Below are positions 29,493 to 39,381 of a stretch of DNA of 54,079 nucleotides, piece after piece. The stretch is from Lachnospiraceae bacterium UBA938 (GTDB taxonomy: Bacteria; Bacillota; Clostridia; Lachnospirales; Lachnospiraceae), in contig DBDG01000041.1 of assembly GCA_002293475.1 (NCBI GenBank), positions 1-54,079 on the forward strand, given 5' to 3'. The notes beneath the pieces were generated by a model that worked only from the letters and a program-made list of their open reading frames with translations, had not been told where the DNA came from and made no database searches. The position numbers and the translations under genes were made by a program. How positions within the stretch are numbered: the stretch's first letter is position 1; every line of letters starts with the position of its first letter.

Positions 29493-30506
29493 ATGATTAT
29501 TGTAATGAAACCTCATGCCAAACCGGCAAGTATTGCTGCTGTCACTAGGTATATTGAAGTGAACGGGCTCTCGGTTCATCTGTCACACGGGGAAGAGGTG
29601 ACGATCATCGGTATCGTCGGGGATAAGTCTAAGTTATCTACGGACAACCTGATTATGTTTGAGGATGTGGACCGTGTTATGCCGGTTACGGAAAGCTATA
29701 AGCTTTCGAACCGTAAGTTTCATCCGGAGCCTACTGCTGTTACGGTCGGCAGTACGGCGATCGGTCCGGGAACGTTGACGATTATGGCCGGGCCATGTGC
29801 GGTGGAAAGTGAGACGCAGCTGTTGATGATTGCCCGGGCTGTTAAGGATGCCGGGGCGGCTGTTTTGCGGGGCGGGGCTTATAAGCCGCGTACTTCGCCT
29901 TATTCCTTTCAGGGCCTGGAGGAAGAAGGGCTGCGTTATATGCAGAAGGCCAAGGCAGAGACTGGCCTTGCTACTATCTGCGAGGTGGTCAGCCGTGAGG
30001 CTATCGAGGCGGCGGTTAAATATGTGGATATGATTCAGATCGGGGCGCGGAATATGCAGAACTTTATTCTGCTGAAAGAAGCCGGGCAGTCCGGTCTGCC
30101 GGTGTTATTGAAGCGAGGGCTGTGTTCAACAATTGATGAATGGCTTAACGCGGCTGAATATATTATAGCGGAAGGTAATCCCCGGATTGTTTTGTGTGAG
30201 CGCGGTATCCGTACTTTTGAAACAGCTACGCGCAATACTTTAGACTTATCCGCAATCCCGGTCTTGAAGGAAAAAACGCATCTGCCGGTGATAGTTGATC
30301 CCTCTCATTCAACCGGATCTTATAAGTATGTTCCGGCGATGGCCAAGGCGGCGGTGGCCTGCGATGCCGACGGACTGATGATCGAAGTACATAATGATCC
30401 TGCCCATGCCTTGTCGGATGGGCCGCAGTCCTTAAGTTTTGCGAAATTCAGTAAGCTTACCGAGGAACTTAGGCCTTTTTGTAAGCTGAGCGGCCGGAGT
30501 TTATAG
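29493..30506 (+). CDS. aroF: DAHP synthase (3-deoxy-7-phosphoheptulonate synthase)
   Basis: Joins phosphoenolpyruvate and erythrose 4-phosphate, the entry step to aromatic amino acids. The 337-residue protein is of the AroF/AroA(G) kind. An N-terminal ferredoxin-like regulatory part (1-70, MIIVMKPHAKPASIAAVTRY) is followed by the catalytic barrel: MAGPCAVES, GGAYKPRTSPYSFQG, QIGARNMQNF, VDPSHSTG. ATG with AAAGGAAA. The N-terminal domain is a usual seat of feedback control by tyrosine or phenylalanine. It is followed by tyrA on the same strand. Confidence 0.97.
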   Translation: MIIVMKPHAKPASIAAVTRYIEVNGLSVHLSHGEEVTIIGIVGDKSKLSTDNLIMFEDVDRVMPVTESYKLSNRKFHPEPTAVTVGSTAIGPGTLTIMAGPCAVESETQLLMIARAVKDAGAAVLRGGAYKPRTSPYSFQGLEEEGLRYMQKAKAETGLATICEVVSREAIEAAVKYVDMIQIGARNMQNFILLKEAGQSGLPVLLKRGLCSTIDEWLNAAEYIIAEGNPRIVLCERGIRTFETATRNTLDLSAIPVLKEKTHLPVIVDPSHSTGSYKYVPAMAKAAVACDADGLMIEVHNDPAHALSDGPQSLSFAKFSKLTEELRPFCKLSGRSL

Positions 30507-30579
30507 GCACCGGCTGCCGGAGTTTATCGGTTCGGCTGTTATAGATACATTAATGTAAATACATGTAAAGGGTAGGTAT

Positions 30580-31674
30580 ATGAAAAAATTCTTTTTCGTT
30601 GGTCTTGGTTTGATCGGCGGTTCGATTGCAAAAGCGTTGCGCGTCAGGTATCCTTCTTGTCACATCGGTGCTTATGATACTGACCCGCGCGCTTTGGAAC
30701 TGGCTGTGGCGCAGCAGATAATTGATTATGCCGCGGAATCGGCCGACCGTATTGACGATGACTGCGAGTGTCTGTTTCTTTGTGCGCCGGTAGCGGATAA
30801 TACTTTGGTGCTAAGTGGCTTGCAAGACCGGATTCCGCTTGATTGTCTGATTACGGATATCGGCAGCGTGAAATCCCCTATCCACCGTCAGGCGGCCCTG
30901 ATCGGGCGGGAACGGCAGTTTATCGGCGGCCATCCGATGGCCGGCAGCGAGCGGACCGGCTTTGCCGGATCGAAGGCTTCGTTGTTGGAGAATGCTTACT
31001 ATATCCTGACTCCGGCGGCAGTAAGCGAGGCGGTGTTTTTGGAGCGTTACCGCGAGCTGGTTCTAGGCATGGGAGCGATTCCTTTAGTTCTTTCTTGTGA
31101 AGAGCATGATTATATCACCGCTGCGGTCAGTCATCTGCCGCATATCATTGCCGCTTCGCTGGTCAGACTTGTCCGGGACAGCGATTCTGCTGAGGGGGTA
31201 ATGAAAATGATTGCGGCCGGCGGGTTTAAGGACATAACCCGGATTGCTTCCTCGTCACCGGTCATGTGGCAGCAGATCTGCCTGAGTAACCATCAGAATA
31301 TTTCCTTGCTGCTGGAAGAATATATTAAGGCCCTGACTTCCGTTAATATGGATATCAAAGCCTTGGAACCGGAGAAACTCTATGGGTTTTTTGATGAGGC
31401 CAGGACTTATCGCGAGTCTTTCATAGATACCTCCGGCGGCCCGATCAAGAAATCTTATGCCATATATGTGGATATCCCGGATAAGACCGGGGCACTTGCC
31501 GCTATCGTCAGCCTTCTGGCCGGCCACGGGATCAGTATCAAGAATATCGGGATCACGCATAACCGGGAACAGGAGGAAGGGGTGCTGCTGGTAGAGTTTT
31601 ATGATGAAAAGTCCGTCAGGGAGTCTTGCCTTTTTTTAGACGGTGCCGGGTATATATACCATCGCAAATCTTAA
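30580..31674 (+). CDS. tyrA: Prephenate dehydrogenase with C-terminal ACT domain
   Basis: Oxidises and decarboxylates prephenate to 4-hydroxyphenylpyruvate on the tyrosine route. The 364-residue protein has a NAD-binding GLGLIGGSIAKAL at 8-20, the core motif GGHPMAGSERTGF, and the helical dimer domain. An ACT domain (about 293-364, IYVDIPDKTGALAAIVSLLA) probably binds tyrosine for feedback. It lies 73 bases after aroF; a GCCGGAGTTTAT direct repeat lies across the gap. Its last 59 bases overlap the end of the opposing VanZ-family gene. Confidence 0.96.
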   Translation: MKKFFFVGLGLIGGSIAKALRVRYPSCHIGAYDTDPRALELAVAQQIIDYAAESADRIDDDCECLFLCAPVADNTLVLSGLQDRIPLDCLITDIGSVKSPIHRQAALIGRERQFIGGHPMAGSERTGFAGSKASLLENAYYILTPAAVSEAVFLERYRELVLGMGAIPLVLSCEEHDYITAAVSHLPHIIAASLVRLVRDSDSAEGVMKMIAAGGFKDITRIASSSPVMWQQICLSNHQNISLLLEEYIKALTSVNMDIKALEPEKLYGFFDEARTYRESFIDTSGGPIKKSYAIYVDIPDKTGALAAIVSLLAGHGISIKNIGITHNREQEEGVLLVEFYDEKSVRESCLFLDGAGYIYHRKS

Positions 31675-32149
31675 GGATCAGGACGCCGGTGAGGATGCCG
31701 GCACTGTCTAGCAGCACGTCTTTCAGGCTGCCGCTTCTGCCCGGCACATATGTCTGGTGGATCTCATCTGCCGCTGCTAGGGCGAGGACAAAAAGGAAGG
31801 ACGGGACTGGGGTTATTCCTTGGTTTTCTATGTGGTTCCAGCATACGGCAATGCTGTATGACAGCAGGCCTAACAGCGCATACTCGGCAAAATGTGCCGC
31901 TTTCCGCACAAATCCGTCCAGCTCATTGAGCTGGACGGATGAATTATTAAAGGGCAGATCTATTGACAGCAAAGCTTCGAGAACCTCCGTCAGCCGCCGG
32001 GCTACGGTCGTGCTCTGTAAAGCCGACTGATCGGCCGGCATGGCAGAAAGGCGGAAGACGGCATTATATAGGGTAATAATAAGCAATATGGCAAAGACGG
32101 TGTAGATTCGGCCAATTAATTCTGGTCTGCGGCGCGGTTTGGAACGCAT
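31616..32149 (-). CDS. VanZ-family membrane protein
   Basis: A 177-residue protein with four hydrophobic spans. The family motifs are RKAAHFAEYALLGLLS and ADEIHQTYVPGRSGSLKDVLLD-type spacing (ADEIHQ, PGRSGS, DVLLDSAG). VanZ proteins are named for a part in low-level teicoplanin resistance, but the chromosomal ones have no proven role. ATG two bases after the PilZ gene stop, so the two are coupled. Its 3' end overlaps tyrA by 59 bases tail to tail, with no terminator between them. Confidence 0.9.
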   Translation of the reverse strand: MRSKPRRRPELIGRIYTVFAILLIITLYNAVFRLSAMPADQSALQSTTVARRLTEVLEALLSIDLPFNNSSVQLNELDGFVRKAAHFAEYALLGLLSYSIAVCWNHIENQGITPVPSFLFVLALAAADEIHQTYVPGRSGSLKDVLLDSAGILTGVLILKICDGIYTRHRLKKGKTP

Positions 32150-32151
32150 CG

Positions 32152-32502
32152 CTATTTGTCATCCATGGTTTTGGCGGTTGCTTTGATGGTATTGTATACT
32201 TCGATTCTTAATGAATCGACTTCGGCCATACCGACAAAGAAAGCGCCGTATTCATAGCGGCCGTCTTTTTCCTCGACTCTGGTTATCTCTAGGAAGGCAT
32301 GGATGATTTCCATGGTCCAGATCCGCAGATAGGATTCATAGACGGCTCCGATGTTAAGCGTCTTATCGCAGGAAAATCCGATGCCGGATTTTGAAACGTC
32401 GATAATATCAATCATGACTTCTTCATGATCGTCTTCGTCGATACGCTTGATAACCAATCGTGATTCCAGTTCCCGGCGGGCGGCTTTTCTCCGTTCTTCC
32501 AT
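32152..32502 (-). CDS. PilZ-domain protein (probable c-di-GMP receptor)
   Basis: A 116-residue, single-domain protein. The c-di-GMP binding residues are present: the arginine motif RRKAARR at 4-10 and the DVSKSGIGF motif (D/NxSxxG) about 25 residues later. Such small PilZ proteins act as adaptors switching motility, adhesion or envelope functions when c-di-GMP rises. Coupled to the VanZ-family gene, which may be its output. ATG with AAAGGAT. Confidence 0.85.
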   Translation of the reverse strand: MEERRKAARRELESRLVIKRIDEDDHEEVMIDIIDVSKSGIGFSCDKTLNIGAVYESYLRIWTMEIIHAFLEITRVEEKDGRYEYGAFFVGMAEVDSLRIEVYNTIKATAKTMDDK

Positions 32503-32701
32503 ATGTTTATCCTTTCTATGATATCACTTTGCTGTTATTACTTTGCTTTGTCAAAGGTACTCTTATCGAAACCCTGCAATCAGGCCTTTATGAACGTGGC
32601 ACCCTTATAGTAATATTTACATAATACTTATTAATTTTGTATTATTAATTTATATACATCATACAATATTAGACCATGAATTACAAGAGTCCATGCCTCT
32701 T

Positions 32702-33832
32702 TCAGGAAATAAACATTGCTTCACCGAAGCTGAAAAAACGGTACTTTTCCCTTATCGCGGTTTCGTAGGCGGCCAGCACCCGGTCACGGCCGGCAAAGGC
32801 AGAAACCAGCATCAGCAGCGTGGATTCCGGCAGATGGAAATTGGTGATCAGGCCGTCCATGATGCGGAAGCGGTATCCGGGATAGATGAAAATATCCGTG
32901 TCGCCGCAGCAACCTTTGAGAAGGTAATCATGACCTATATCCGCGGCAGCGGTCGGGGGGGCTATATAAGCGGCGCTTTCGACTGCCCGGCAGCTGGTCG
33001 TTCCGACACAGATGACCCGGCCGCCGTTTTGTCTGGTTTCATTGATCAGATCGGCGGTTTCGCGGGAAATCTCATAATATTCGGAATGCATATGATGTTC
33101 GGTTATACTTTCCACCTTGACGGGGCGGAAAGTGCCCAGACCCACGTGCAGGGTGACATAGGCCAGCCGGACGCCTTTAGCGGCAACGGCCTCCAGCAGT
33201 TCCGGCGTAAAATGCAGGCCGGCCGTGGGGGCAGCGGCGGAACCGTCATGGCGGGCATATACCGTCTGGTAGCGGGACTGGTCGGTTAGGCGGTGCGTGA
33301 TATAAGGGGGCAGGGGCATCTCTCCCAGCCGGTCCAGGATTTCTTCGAAGATGCCCTGATAGGTGAAGCGGATCAGGCGGTTGCCTCCTTTAGTCACCTC
33401 AACTACCTGTCCGGTCAGCAGGCCGCCGCCAAAGCGGATGACTGTGCCGGGGCGGGCCTTTTTCCCGGGTCTTATCAAGGTTTCCCAGATGTCGTCATTT
33501 CTTCTGCGTAGCAGCAGCACTTCGATTGTGCCGGCACCGCCGGAATCGGCTTTTGAGCTGCTGTCCTCCGGCCCGCTTGCGGTGGTGCCGGGCCGGATAT
33601 CCGCCTTAAGCCGGGTTCCCATGAGCCGGGCCGGCAGCACTTTGGTATTGTTCAGTACTAGGCAGTCTCCGGCACGCAGGTAGTGAATGATGTTCCGGAA
33701 GGTCTCGTGCCTGAGCGCCCCGGACTTTCTGTCCATGATCAGCAGTCGGGAGGCCGCGCGGTCTGCCAGCGGATCCTGGGCAATCAATTCCTGGGGCAGT
33801 TCATAGCGGTAAGCGGCGGTCATTACCGACAT
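32702..33832 (-). CDS. queA: S-adenosylmethionine:tRNA ribosyltransferase-isomerase
   Basis: Makes epoxyqueuosine in tRNA by transferring the ribosyl part of SAM. 376 residues, beginning with YRYELPQELIAQ; further family motifs are LVLNNTKVLPARL, HDGSAAAPTAGLHFT and ITNFHLPESTLLMLVSA. An insertion of Gly/Ser/Asp composition (GTTASGPEDSSSKADSGG, about 78-95) is longer than in most QueA. ATG 33832 overlaps the aminopeptidase stop (TAATG) with GGAG ten bases upstream. No tgt is next to it. Confidence 0.97.
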   Translation of the reverse strand: MSVMTAAYRYELPQELIAQDPLADRAASRLLIMDRKSGALRHETFRNIIHYLRAGDCLVLNNTKVLPARLMGTRLKADIRPGTTASGPEDSSSKADSGGAGTIEVLLLRRRNDDIWETLIRPGKKARPGTVIRFGGGLLTGQVVEVTKGGNRLIRFTYQGIFEEILDRLGEMPLPPYITHRLTDQSRYQTVYARHDGSAAAPTAGLHFTPELLEAVAAKGVRLAYVTLHVGLGTFRPVKVESITEHHMHSEYYEISRETADLINETRQNGGRVICVGTTSCRAVESAAYIAPPTAAADIGHDYLLKGCCGDTDIFIYPGYRFRIMDGLITNFHLPESTLLMLVSAFAGRDRVLAAYETAIREKYRFFSFGEAMFIS

Positions 33833-35259
33833 TATAAGCTGGCTCCTTTAATAAATGCCTCATAGCCTCGTTTGGCTTCATAAACATCGGCTTTGCTGGT
33901 CGCCTCCCAAGGAGCGTGCATGTTCAGTACCGCCACCCCGCTGTCGATCACGTTCATGCCGTAGCGGGCCAAGATATAGGCAATCGTGCCGCTGCCGCCG
34001 ATATCGACCTTGCTCATTTCGGCCGTCTGGAAGCGGATGTTTTCTTTTTCAAAGATCGCCCGGATATGAGCTAGGTATTCGGCATTGGCGTCATTGGACT
34101 GGGATTTCCCTTTCGCACCGGTAAATTTGGTGAAAACCAGGCCGCAGCTCACGAAGGCGGCATTATTCTTATCAAAGTTGGTTTTATAAAAAGGATCATA
34201 TGCACTGCTGACATCGGCGGAGAGCATACAGGATGCCGCGAGGCACCGCCGCAGGCTGAGTTCATTATATTCGCCGGTAAGCTCCATAACTTCCGCGGTC
34301 ATATTTTCAAAGAAATGGGACTTCATGCCGGTGGCGCCGATGCTGCCGACCTCTTCCTTATCGGTCAGGATCAAGCAGGCGGTCCGGCTCAAGCCTTCTA
34401 CCTCCAGCATCGCTTGGACGGAAGTAAAGGCACAGATCCGGTCATCCTGGCCATAGGCTAGGATGAGGCTGCGGTCTAGGCCAGCTTCCCTGGCTTTTCC
34501 GGCCGGCACCACTTCCAGCTCCGCGGAAATAAAATCTTCTTCTTCAATATCGTAAGTCTCTTTGAGGATTTCCAAGATGCCTTTTTTAACCGAGTCTTTT
34601 ACGCTGTCCTTGGATTCATCATCGGGTTTTTTGGCTTTTTTGTTATCAATTTTGATCGGCCTGTTTCCGATCACGATATCAAGGTCATCACCTTCAATCA
34701 CTTTATCGGCTTTCTTATTAAGTTGTTCCTGGGCAAGGTGCGGCAGCAGGTCGGAAATAAAAAATACCGGGTCGTCTTCGTTTTCACCAATATTGAGCTC
34801 TATGGTCGTGCCGTCTTTTTTAACGATTACGCCGTGAAGGGCAAGGGGAATCGTTACCCACTGGTATTTTTTCACGCCGCCGTAATAGTGGGTATCCAGA
34901 TAGGCGATGCCATCCTCTTCATATAAAGGGTTCTGCTTGATATCAAGCCGCGGTGAGTCAATGTGGGCTCCCAGAATATTCATGCCTTCGCTGAAAGGTT
35001 TTTCGCCGATCCGGTAGATTACAATGGATTTATTCATCCACACACCATAGACCTTGTCGCCTTTCTTAAGTTTCGTTTTCGCCTTGATCAGTTGATTGAT
35101 CTCCCGGTATCCGGCATCTTCAATCATATTGACGATGATGTCGACACATTCCCTTTCCGTTTTGCCGTTATCTAAAAATTCCCGGTATTTGCCTGACAGT
35201 GCTTCCAGTTCCTTTAGCTGTTTAGGGGAATAGTCTTCCCATATACTCTTTTTTTCCAT
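33832..35259 (-). CDS. M18-family aminopeptidase
   Basis: A zinc aminopeptidase of the aspartyl-aminopeptidase family, 475 residues, cytoplasmic. Metal and catalytic motifs: GAHIDSPR (first zinc His/Asp), DKEEVGS (general base Glu and ligand), CMLSADVSSAYDP (Asp ligand) and MHAPWE (C-terminal His). An insert of Lys/Asp/Glu (NKKAKKPDDESKDSVKDS) near 215 is unusually charged. It removes N-terminal residues from peptides. Start ATG with GAGGT. Coupled to queA by a one-base overlap. Confidence 0.93.
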   Translation of the reverse strand: MEKKSIWEDYSPKQLKELEALSGKYREFLDNGKTERECVDIIVNMIEDAGYREINQLIKAKTKLKKGDKVYGVWMNKSIVIYRIGEKPFSEGMNILGAHIDSPRLDIKQNPLYEEDGIAYLDTHYYGGVKKYQWVTIPLALHGVIVKKDGTTIELNIGENEDDPVFFISDLLPHLAQEQLNKKADKVIEGDDLDIVIGNRPIKIDNKKAKKPDDESKDSVKDSVKKGILEILKETYDIEEEDFISAELEVVPAGKAREAGLDRSLILAYGQDDRICAFTSVQAMLEVEGLSRTACLILTDKEEVGSIGATGMKSHFFENMTAEVMELTGEYNELSLRRCLAASCMLSADVSSAYDPFYKTNFDKNNAAFVSCGLVFTKFTGAKGKSQSNDANAEYLAHIRAIFEKENIRFQTAEMSKVDIGGSGTIAYILARYGMNVIDSGVAVLNMHAPWEATSKADVYEAKRGYEAFIKGASL

Positions 35260-35316
35260 GTTTACCTCATTTCTGCGCCGATTGCGCCTCTCCTGTTATG
35301 GCCTTGTCAGTTCGTG

Positions 35317-37749
35317 TCAGCTTCTTAATTCTATTCCCATGCTTTCTAACCCGTTGAGGATCTTTTTCATGGCGGCGGTAACGTCGGCTTCGCCGAGCGT
35401 CCGTTCCTTATCGCGGAAGGACAAGGAATAAGCCAGCGATTTATAGCCTTCTTGGATCTGGCCGCCTTCATAGATATCGAACAGGCGGCAGCTTTCCATG
35501 ATCCGGCCGCCTCTCTGGGCGATCATGTCTTCGATGCGGCCGGCTGGGATGTCGTAGGGAACCAGCATGCTGATATCCCGCAGGACAGCCGGATACTTGG
35601 CGATGCCTTCGTATTTGCCGGTAAAGCCGGCAAACGGGATGATAGCCGGCAGGTCAAGTACGGCGACATAGGCCCTAGTGCCGATGTCATAGGTGCTGCA
35701 TACTTCGGGGTGGACTTCTCCCAGATAACCGATCGTCCGGTCCTGATAGCTCATCACGGCCTGTCTGCCGGGGTGCAGGAAGGGTTTCCCGCCTTGCGGG
35801 TCATAGGTTATCTTATCTTTCATGCCGATGCTGGTCAAAAATTGCTCGGCAGCTCCCTTCATGGTAAAGAAATCGCCTTCGCCATACATGCCCAGCGAAA
35901 ACTGCATTCTTTCTTCCGGCAGCTCGGTCATATCCTCATCCTTAGGCAGGTAGATATTGCCCAGTTCATAGAGACGGACATCCTTGTTGCGGCGGTTATA
36001 ATTCGTTGCCAGCGAGTTAAGCATACCATGGAGCGGCGTCGTCCGCATAATCGAAAAGTCTTCCCCCAAGGGATTGGCAATCACGACGGTATTCCGCAGT
36101 CCGTCGTCTGCCGGGATGCGTAGCCGGTCAAAGACTTTAGGGCTTTCAAAGGAATAGTTCATCCCTTGTGAAAAACCGTAATACTCGGCGATGTCGCGAG
36201 CCTTTTCCTCAATCCGGAGTTTAAAAGGCAGTTTTCCGGTCATCGTCTCGCCGCTCGGCAGCGTCGTCGGGATCTTATCATAGCCCCAGAATCTGGCTAC
36301 CTCTTCCGCAATGTCGGCATTAGTTTCAATATCGCGGCGGAAAAAGGGTACGATGATCTCATTGGCGGCCGCATCATAAGCAAGCTCGGCTCTTTGCAGG
36401 ATCGCCAGCATTTCTGCATCCGGGATCTGGGTGCCAAGCAGACGGTTGATCTTCTCCGGCGCAAAGCTCACCCTGGTCTTATCCTTTAACGGGACACATA
36501 CGTCTACGGTACCGCTGACCGCCTCGCCGCATCCCAGTTCTTCGATCAGCTGGCAGGCCCGGTCAACGGCTTCCCTGGCATTGTGGGGTTCTAGGCCTTT
36601 TTCAAACTTGCCGGAGGCATCGGTGCGTAGGCCGATGCGTTTAGCCGACTTGCGGATATTGGGGCCGTTAAAAGCCGCCGATTCCAAGACCACCGTCTTA
36701 ACGTCGTCGGTAATCTTGGAATTGTCGCCGCCCATGATGCCGGCGATACCGATGGCCTTTTCGGCATCACAGATCATCAGGACCTCGCCGTCAAGCTTGC
36801 GCAGCTGGCCGTCAAGCGTCATGAATTCATCGCCGTCCTTGGCACGGCGGACGATGATCTTATGCCCCGCGACGCTGTCCAGATCGAAAGCATGCATCGG
36901 CTGGCCGTATTCTTCCATGACGTAATTGGTGATGTCCACCAGGTTGTTGATCGGCCTGATCCCGCTTGCGGCAAGCCTTCTCTGCATCCATTCGGGAGAA
37001 GGCGCGATGCGGATATTGGTGCATACCCGGGCACAGTAGCGCGGGCACAGATCCGGGTCTTTGACTTCTACGGCCAGATAGTCTTTAATATCTTCTCCAT
37101 TTTCCTTGACTTTTATTTCCGGCGGCAAAAAAGGCCGGTTAAATGTCGCCGCTGCTTCCCTGGCAATACCGAGGACGCTGTTGCAGTCTACCCGGTTGGA
37201 CGTGACTTCATATTCAAAAACAGTGTCCCGCAGCCCTAGGGCGGCCACCGCGTCGCTTCCCACCGTAGCAAACGCGGGGAAGATATAGATGCCTTCCTCC
37301 GGCGCTTCGGGGTACATGTTGCGGCTGGAGCCCAGTTCTTCGATGGAACACATCATGCCCTGCGAGGGCACCCCGCGTAGCTGGCCGGCTTTGATCGCAA
37401 TCCCTGCTTCGGGCAGCGGCCCGCCGTCATGGCCGCCGGCGACCCGGCCACCGTCCAATACTACCGGCACTTTATCCCCCACCTTTACGTTGACCGCACC
37501 GGTCACGATCTGGACCGTCTCCGTCGTCCCGGCGGCGCCGACTTCTACCTGACAGACAATCAGCTTCGCCGCATCGGGATGTCTTTCTATGTCTTTGATC
37601 TGTCCGATAATAATCTTCTCCAGATTATTATCCAGCCGCCGGTAACCTTCCACCTTGGTGCCCGAAAGCGTCATGGCGTCACAGTATTCCTGATCGGTGC
37701 AGGTTAAGTCCGGTACATAAGCCTTGATCCATGATAATGCCGTATTCAT
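35317..37749 (-). CDS. pheT: Phenylalanyl-tRNA synthetase beta subunit
   Basis: 810 residues, normal length. It starts MNTALSWIKAYVPDL; the EMAP-like tRNA-binding domain (IIGQIKDIERHPDAAKLIVC) is at about 45-160, then the B3/B4 editing region (GIRPINNLVDITNYVMEEYGQPMHAFD), the B5 domain and the C-terminal anticodon-binding FDX-ACB domain (AVLRDISMLVPYDIPAGRIE). It forms the alpha2-beta2 enzyme with PheS. ATG with AAGGAGA. 151 bases separate it from pheS; this gap holds no gene or clear terminator. Confidence 0.98.
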   Translation of the reverse strand: MNTALSWIKAYVPDLTCTDQEYCDAMTLSGTKVEGYRRLDNNLEKIIIGQIKDIERHPDAAKLIVCQVEVGAAGTTETVQIVTGAVNVKVGDKVPVVLDGGRVAGGHDGGPLPEAGIAIKAGQLRGVPSQGMMCSIEELGSSRNMYPEAPEEGIYIFPAFATVGSDAVAALGLRDTVFEYEVTSNRVDCNSVLGIAREAAATFNRPFLPPEIKVKENGEDIKDYLAVEVKDPDLCPRYCARVCTNIRIAPSPEWMQRRLAASGIRPINNLVDITNYVMEEYGQPMHAFDLDSVAGHKIIVRRAKDGDEFMTLDGQLRKLDGEVLMICDAEKAIGIAGIMGGDNSKITDDVKTVVLESAAFNGPNIRKSAKRIGLRTDASGKFEKGLEPHNAREAVDRACQLIEELGCGEAVSGTVDVCVPLKDKTRVSFAPEKINRLLGTQIPDAEMLAILQRAELAYDAAANEIIVPFFRRDIETNADIAEEVARFWGYDKIPTTLPSGETMTGKLPFKLRIEEKARDIAEYYGFSQGMNYSFESPKVFDRLRIPADDGLRNTVVIANPLGEDFSIMRTTPLHGMLNSLATNYNRRNKDVRLYELGNIYLPKDEDMTELPEERMQFSLGMYGEGDFFTMKGAAEQFLTSIGMKDKITYDPQGGKPFLHPGRQAVMSYQDRTIGYLGEVHPEVCSTYDIGTRAYVAVLDLPAIIPFAGFTGKYEGIAKYPAVLRDISMLVPYDIPAGRIEDMIAQRGGRIMESCRLFDIYEGGQIQEGYKSLAYSLSFRDKERTLGEADVTAAMKKILNGLESMGIELRS

Positions 37750-37900
37750 ATCTGATCTCCTTTAGATTTCTTCATCTTTATTTTCTTGCCTCTTTTTATT
37801 TTTAGTTTTACTAATTGAACCGAAGACTGCACCTAGGCTAAGGCCGATCCATGCCTCCTTTGTAGCCAATCGCTTAAACCGTTATTGTTCACTGTTTTCT

Positions 37901-38923
37901 TTAAAACTGCCGTAAAAAACGGATGTCATTTTCATAAAGCAGCCGCATATCGTCTATTTCATATTTTAGCAGGGCGATCCGCTCCAAGCCGGCGCCAAAG
38001 GCAAAGCCCGAATACTCTTCCGGATCAATGCCGCTCATCTTAAGCACTTTGGGATGTACCATGCCGCAGCCCAGGATCTCGATCCAGCCGGAGCCTTTGC
38101 AGAACCGGCAGCCTTTTCCGCCGCATTTAAAGCAGCTGACATCGACTTCGGCACTGGGTTCGGTAAAGGGAAAATGGTGCGGACGGAACTTAACTTTCGT
38201 GTCTGCCCCGAAGATTTCCTTGGCAAATTCCGCCAGGGTTCCTTTGAGGTCGGCAAAGGTAATGTTCTTGTCGATCACCAGACCCTCGAACTGATGGAAG
38301 GTCGGGGAATGTGTGGCATCGACTTCATCCGAGCGGAAAACCCGGCCAGGCGCTAGGATCCGGATGGGAAGCTGACCTTTTTCCATTTCTCTGACCTGGA
38401 CGGGAGAGGTCTGGGGGCGGAGCTCGATCTTGTCATTGATATAAAAAGTATCCTGCTCATCTTTGGCGGGATGGTCGGCGGGTATATTCAGTGCTTCAAA
38501 ATTATAGTAGTCCAGTTCGACTTCGGGCCCTTCTACGACCTCATAGCCCATGCCGATAAATATCCGCTCCACTTCTTCTAGGGCGATGGAATTGGGGTGG
38601 CGGTGACCTAGCTTTCGTTTGGCAGCCGGTAAAGTAACATCAATGACTTCTTCCTTAAGACGCGCCTCAAGCAGGCTCTTTTCCAGCTTCATCCGGGCAT
38701 TTTCCAGAACGCCTTCGATTTTTTCACGGGCGTCATTGACCATCTGGCCGACTTTGGGACGTTCTTCCGCGGTGATGTCTTTCATTCCCTTTAACAGGTC
38801 GGTCAGCTTGCCCTTTTTCCCCAAGTAGGTAATCCTGATTTCATTCAGTTTCTCTAAGCCGCTGCTTTCCTCAATCTGCCGCAAGGCTTCGGCTTTAATC
38901 TGTTCGACTCTTTCTTTCATCAT
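37901..38923 (-). CDS. pheS: Phenylalanyl-tRNA synthetase alpha subunit
   Basis: 340 residues with an N-terminal coiled-coil (1-90) and the class II catalytic core: GHRHPN start, FHQFEGLVID, RFRPHHFPFTEPSAEVDVSC, GSGWIEILGCGMV and GFAFGAGLERIALLKY. It also carries a CFKCGGKGCRFC cysteine cluster seen in many clostridial PheS. Two adjacent ATGs (38923 and 38920) follow GAGGAGAA; the first was kept. Expression is under the T-box upstream. Confidence 0.98.
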   Translation of the reverse strand: MMKERVEQIKAEALRQIEESSGLEKLNEIRITYLGKKGKLTDLLKGMKDITAEERPKVGQMVNDAREKIEGVLENARMKLEKSLLEARLKEEVIDVTLPAAKRKLGHRHPNSIALEEVERIFIGMGYEVVEGPEVELDYYNFEALNIPADHPAKDEQDTFYINDKIELRPQTSPVQVREMEKGQLPIRILAPGRVFRSDEVDATHSPTFHQFEGLVIDKNITFADLKGTLAEFAKEIFGADTKVKFRPHHFPFTEPSAEVDVSCFKCGGKGCRFCKGSGWIEILGCGMVHPKVLKMSGIDPEEYSGFAFGAGLERIALLKYEIDDMRLLYENDIRFLRQF

Positions 38924-39021
38924 GGTTCTCCTCTTTGTTCTGGTATATGATTATTATTATATCCTAAGGATATTATTCGTATAAGAAACCAAAAAGCTCA
39001 CTTGCCGCAATCTTATACATT

Positions 39022-39285
39022 AAAAAACCCCTGCATATTAACACATGCAAGGGACGGAATGACCGCGGTACCACCCTGATTCCTGTCCGCTAACGGGCAG
39101 GCTCTCATTCACTTAACGCGTGTTACGTCCCGGATTACTGAATACAGTCCGTATTGGTTCATCCGGAAAGCTCTGGCGGGAAATTCATATCATGACCTGG
39201 ACTTAAGGAAGCTTTCAGCTACTGCCTCCTCTCTCTGAAAGAAAATCATGTACTACTTGACACCTTCATCGCTGTTATCTTATAA
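39022..39285 (-). promoter_or_regulatory. T-box riboswitch of pheST
   Basis: The minus strand carries the T-box sequence AGGGTGGTACCGCGG (39077-39063), which binds the free acceptor end of uncharged tRNA. It is followed by a terminator: CCTTGCAT pairs with ATGCAGGG, then TTTTTTAA (39053-39022). Upstream are Stem I features, including AGAGAGAGGAGG and GCTGAAAGC. The specifier should be a Phe codon (TTC) from the genes controlled; I could not place it beyond doubt. Confidence 0.92.
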
Positions 39286-39302
39286 AGAAAATTATAAACT
39301 TT

Positions 39303-39331
39303 ATTTTAGTAAACATGCTCAGGAATGTCAA
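39303..39331 (-). promoter_or_regulatory. Promoter of the T-box-pheST operon
   Basis: Minus strand TTGACA (39331-39326), 17-base spacer, TAAAAT (39308-39303), just upstream of the T-box leader. Confidence 0.8.
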
Positions 39332-39381
39332 GCATTATTCAAGCTTTTATCATATCTTATTAAAAGTTTGCAATTGCTGCG

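Noticed and set aside
31616..31674. Possible misassembly where tyrA and the VanZ-family gene overlap
   Set aside because: Both proteins keep complete family lengths and motifs; a 59-base tail-to-tail overlap is acceptable.
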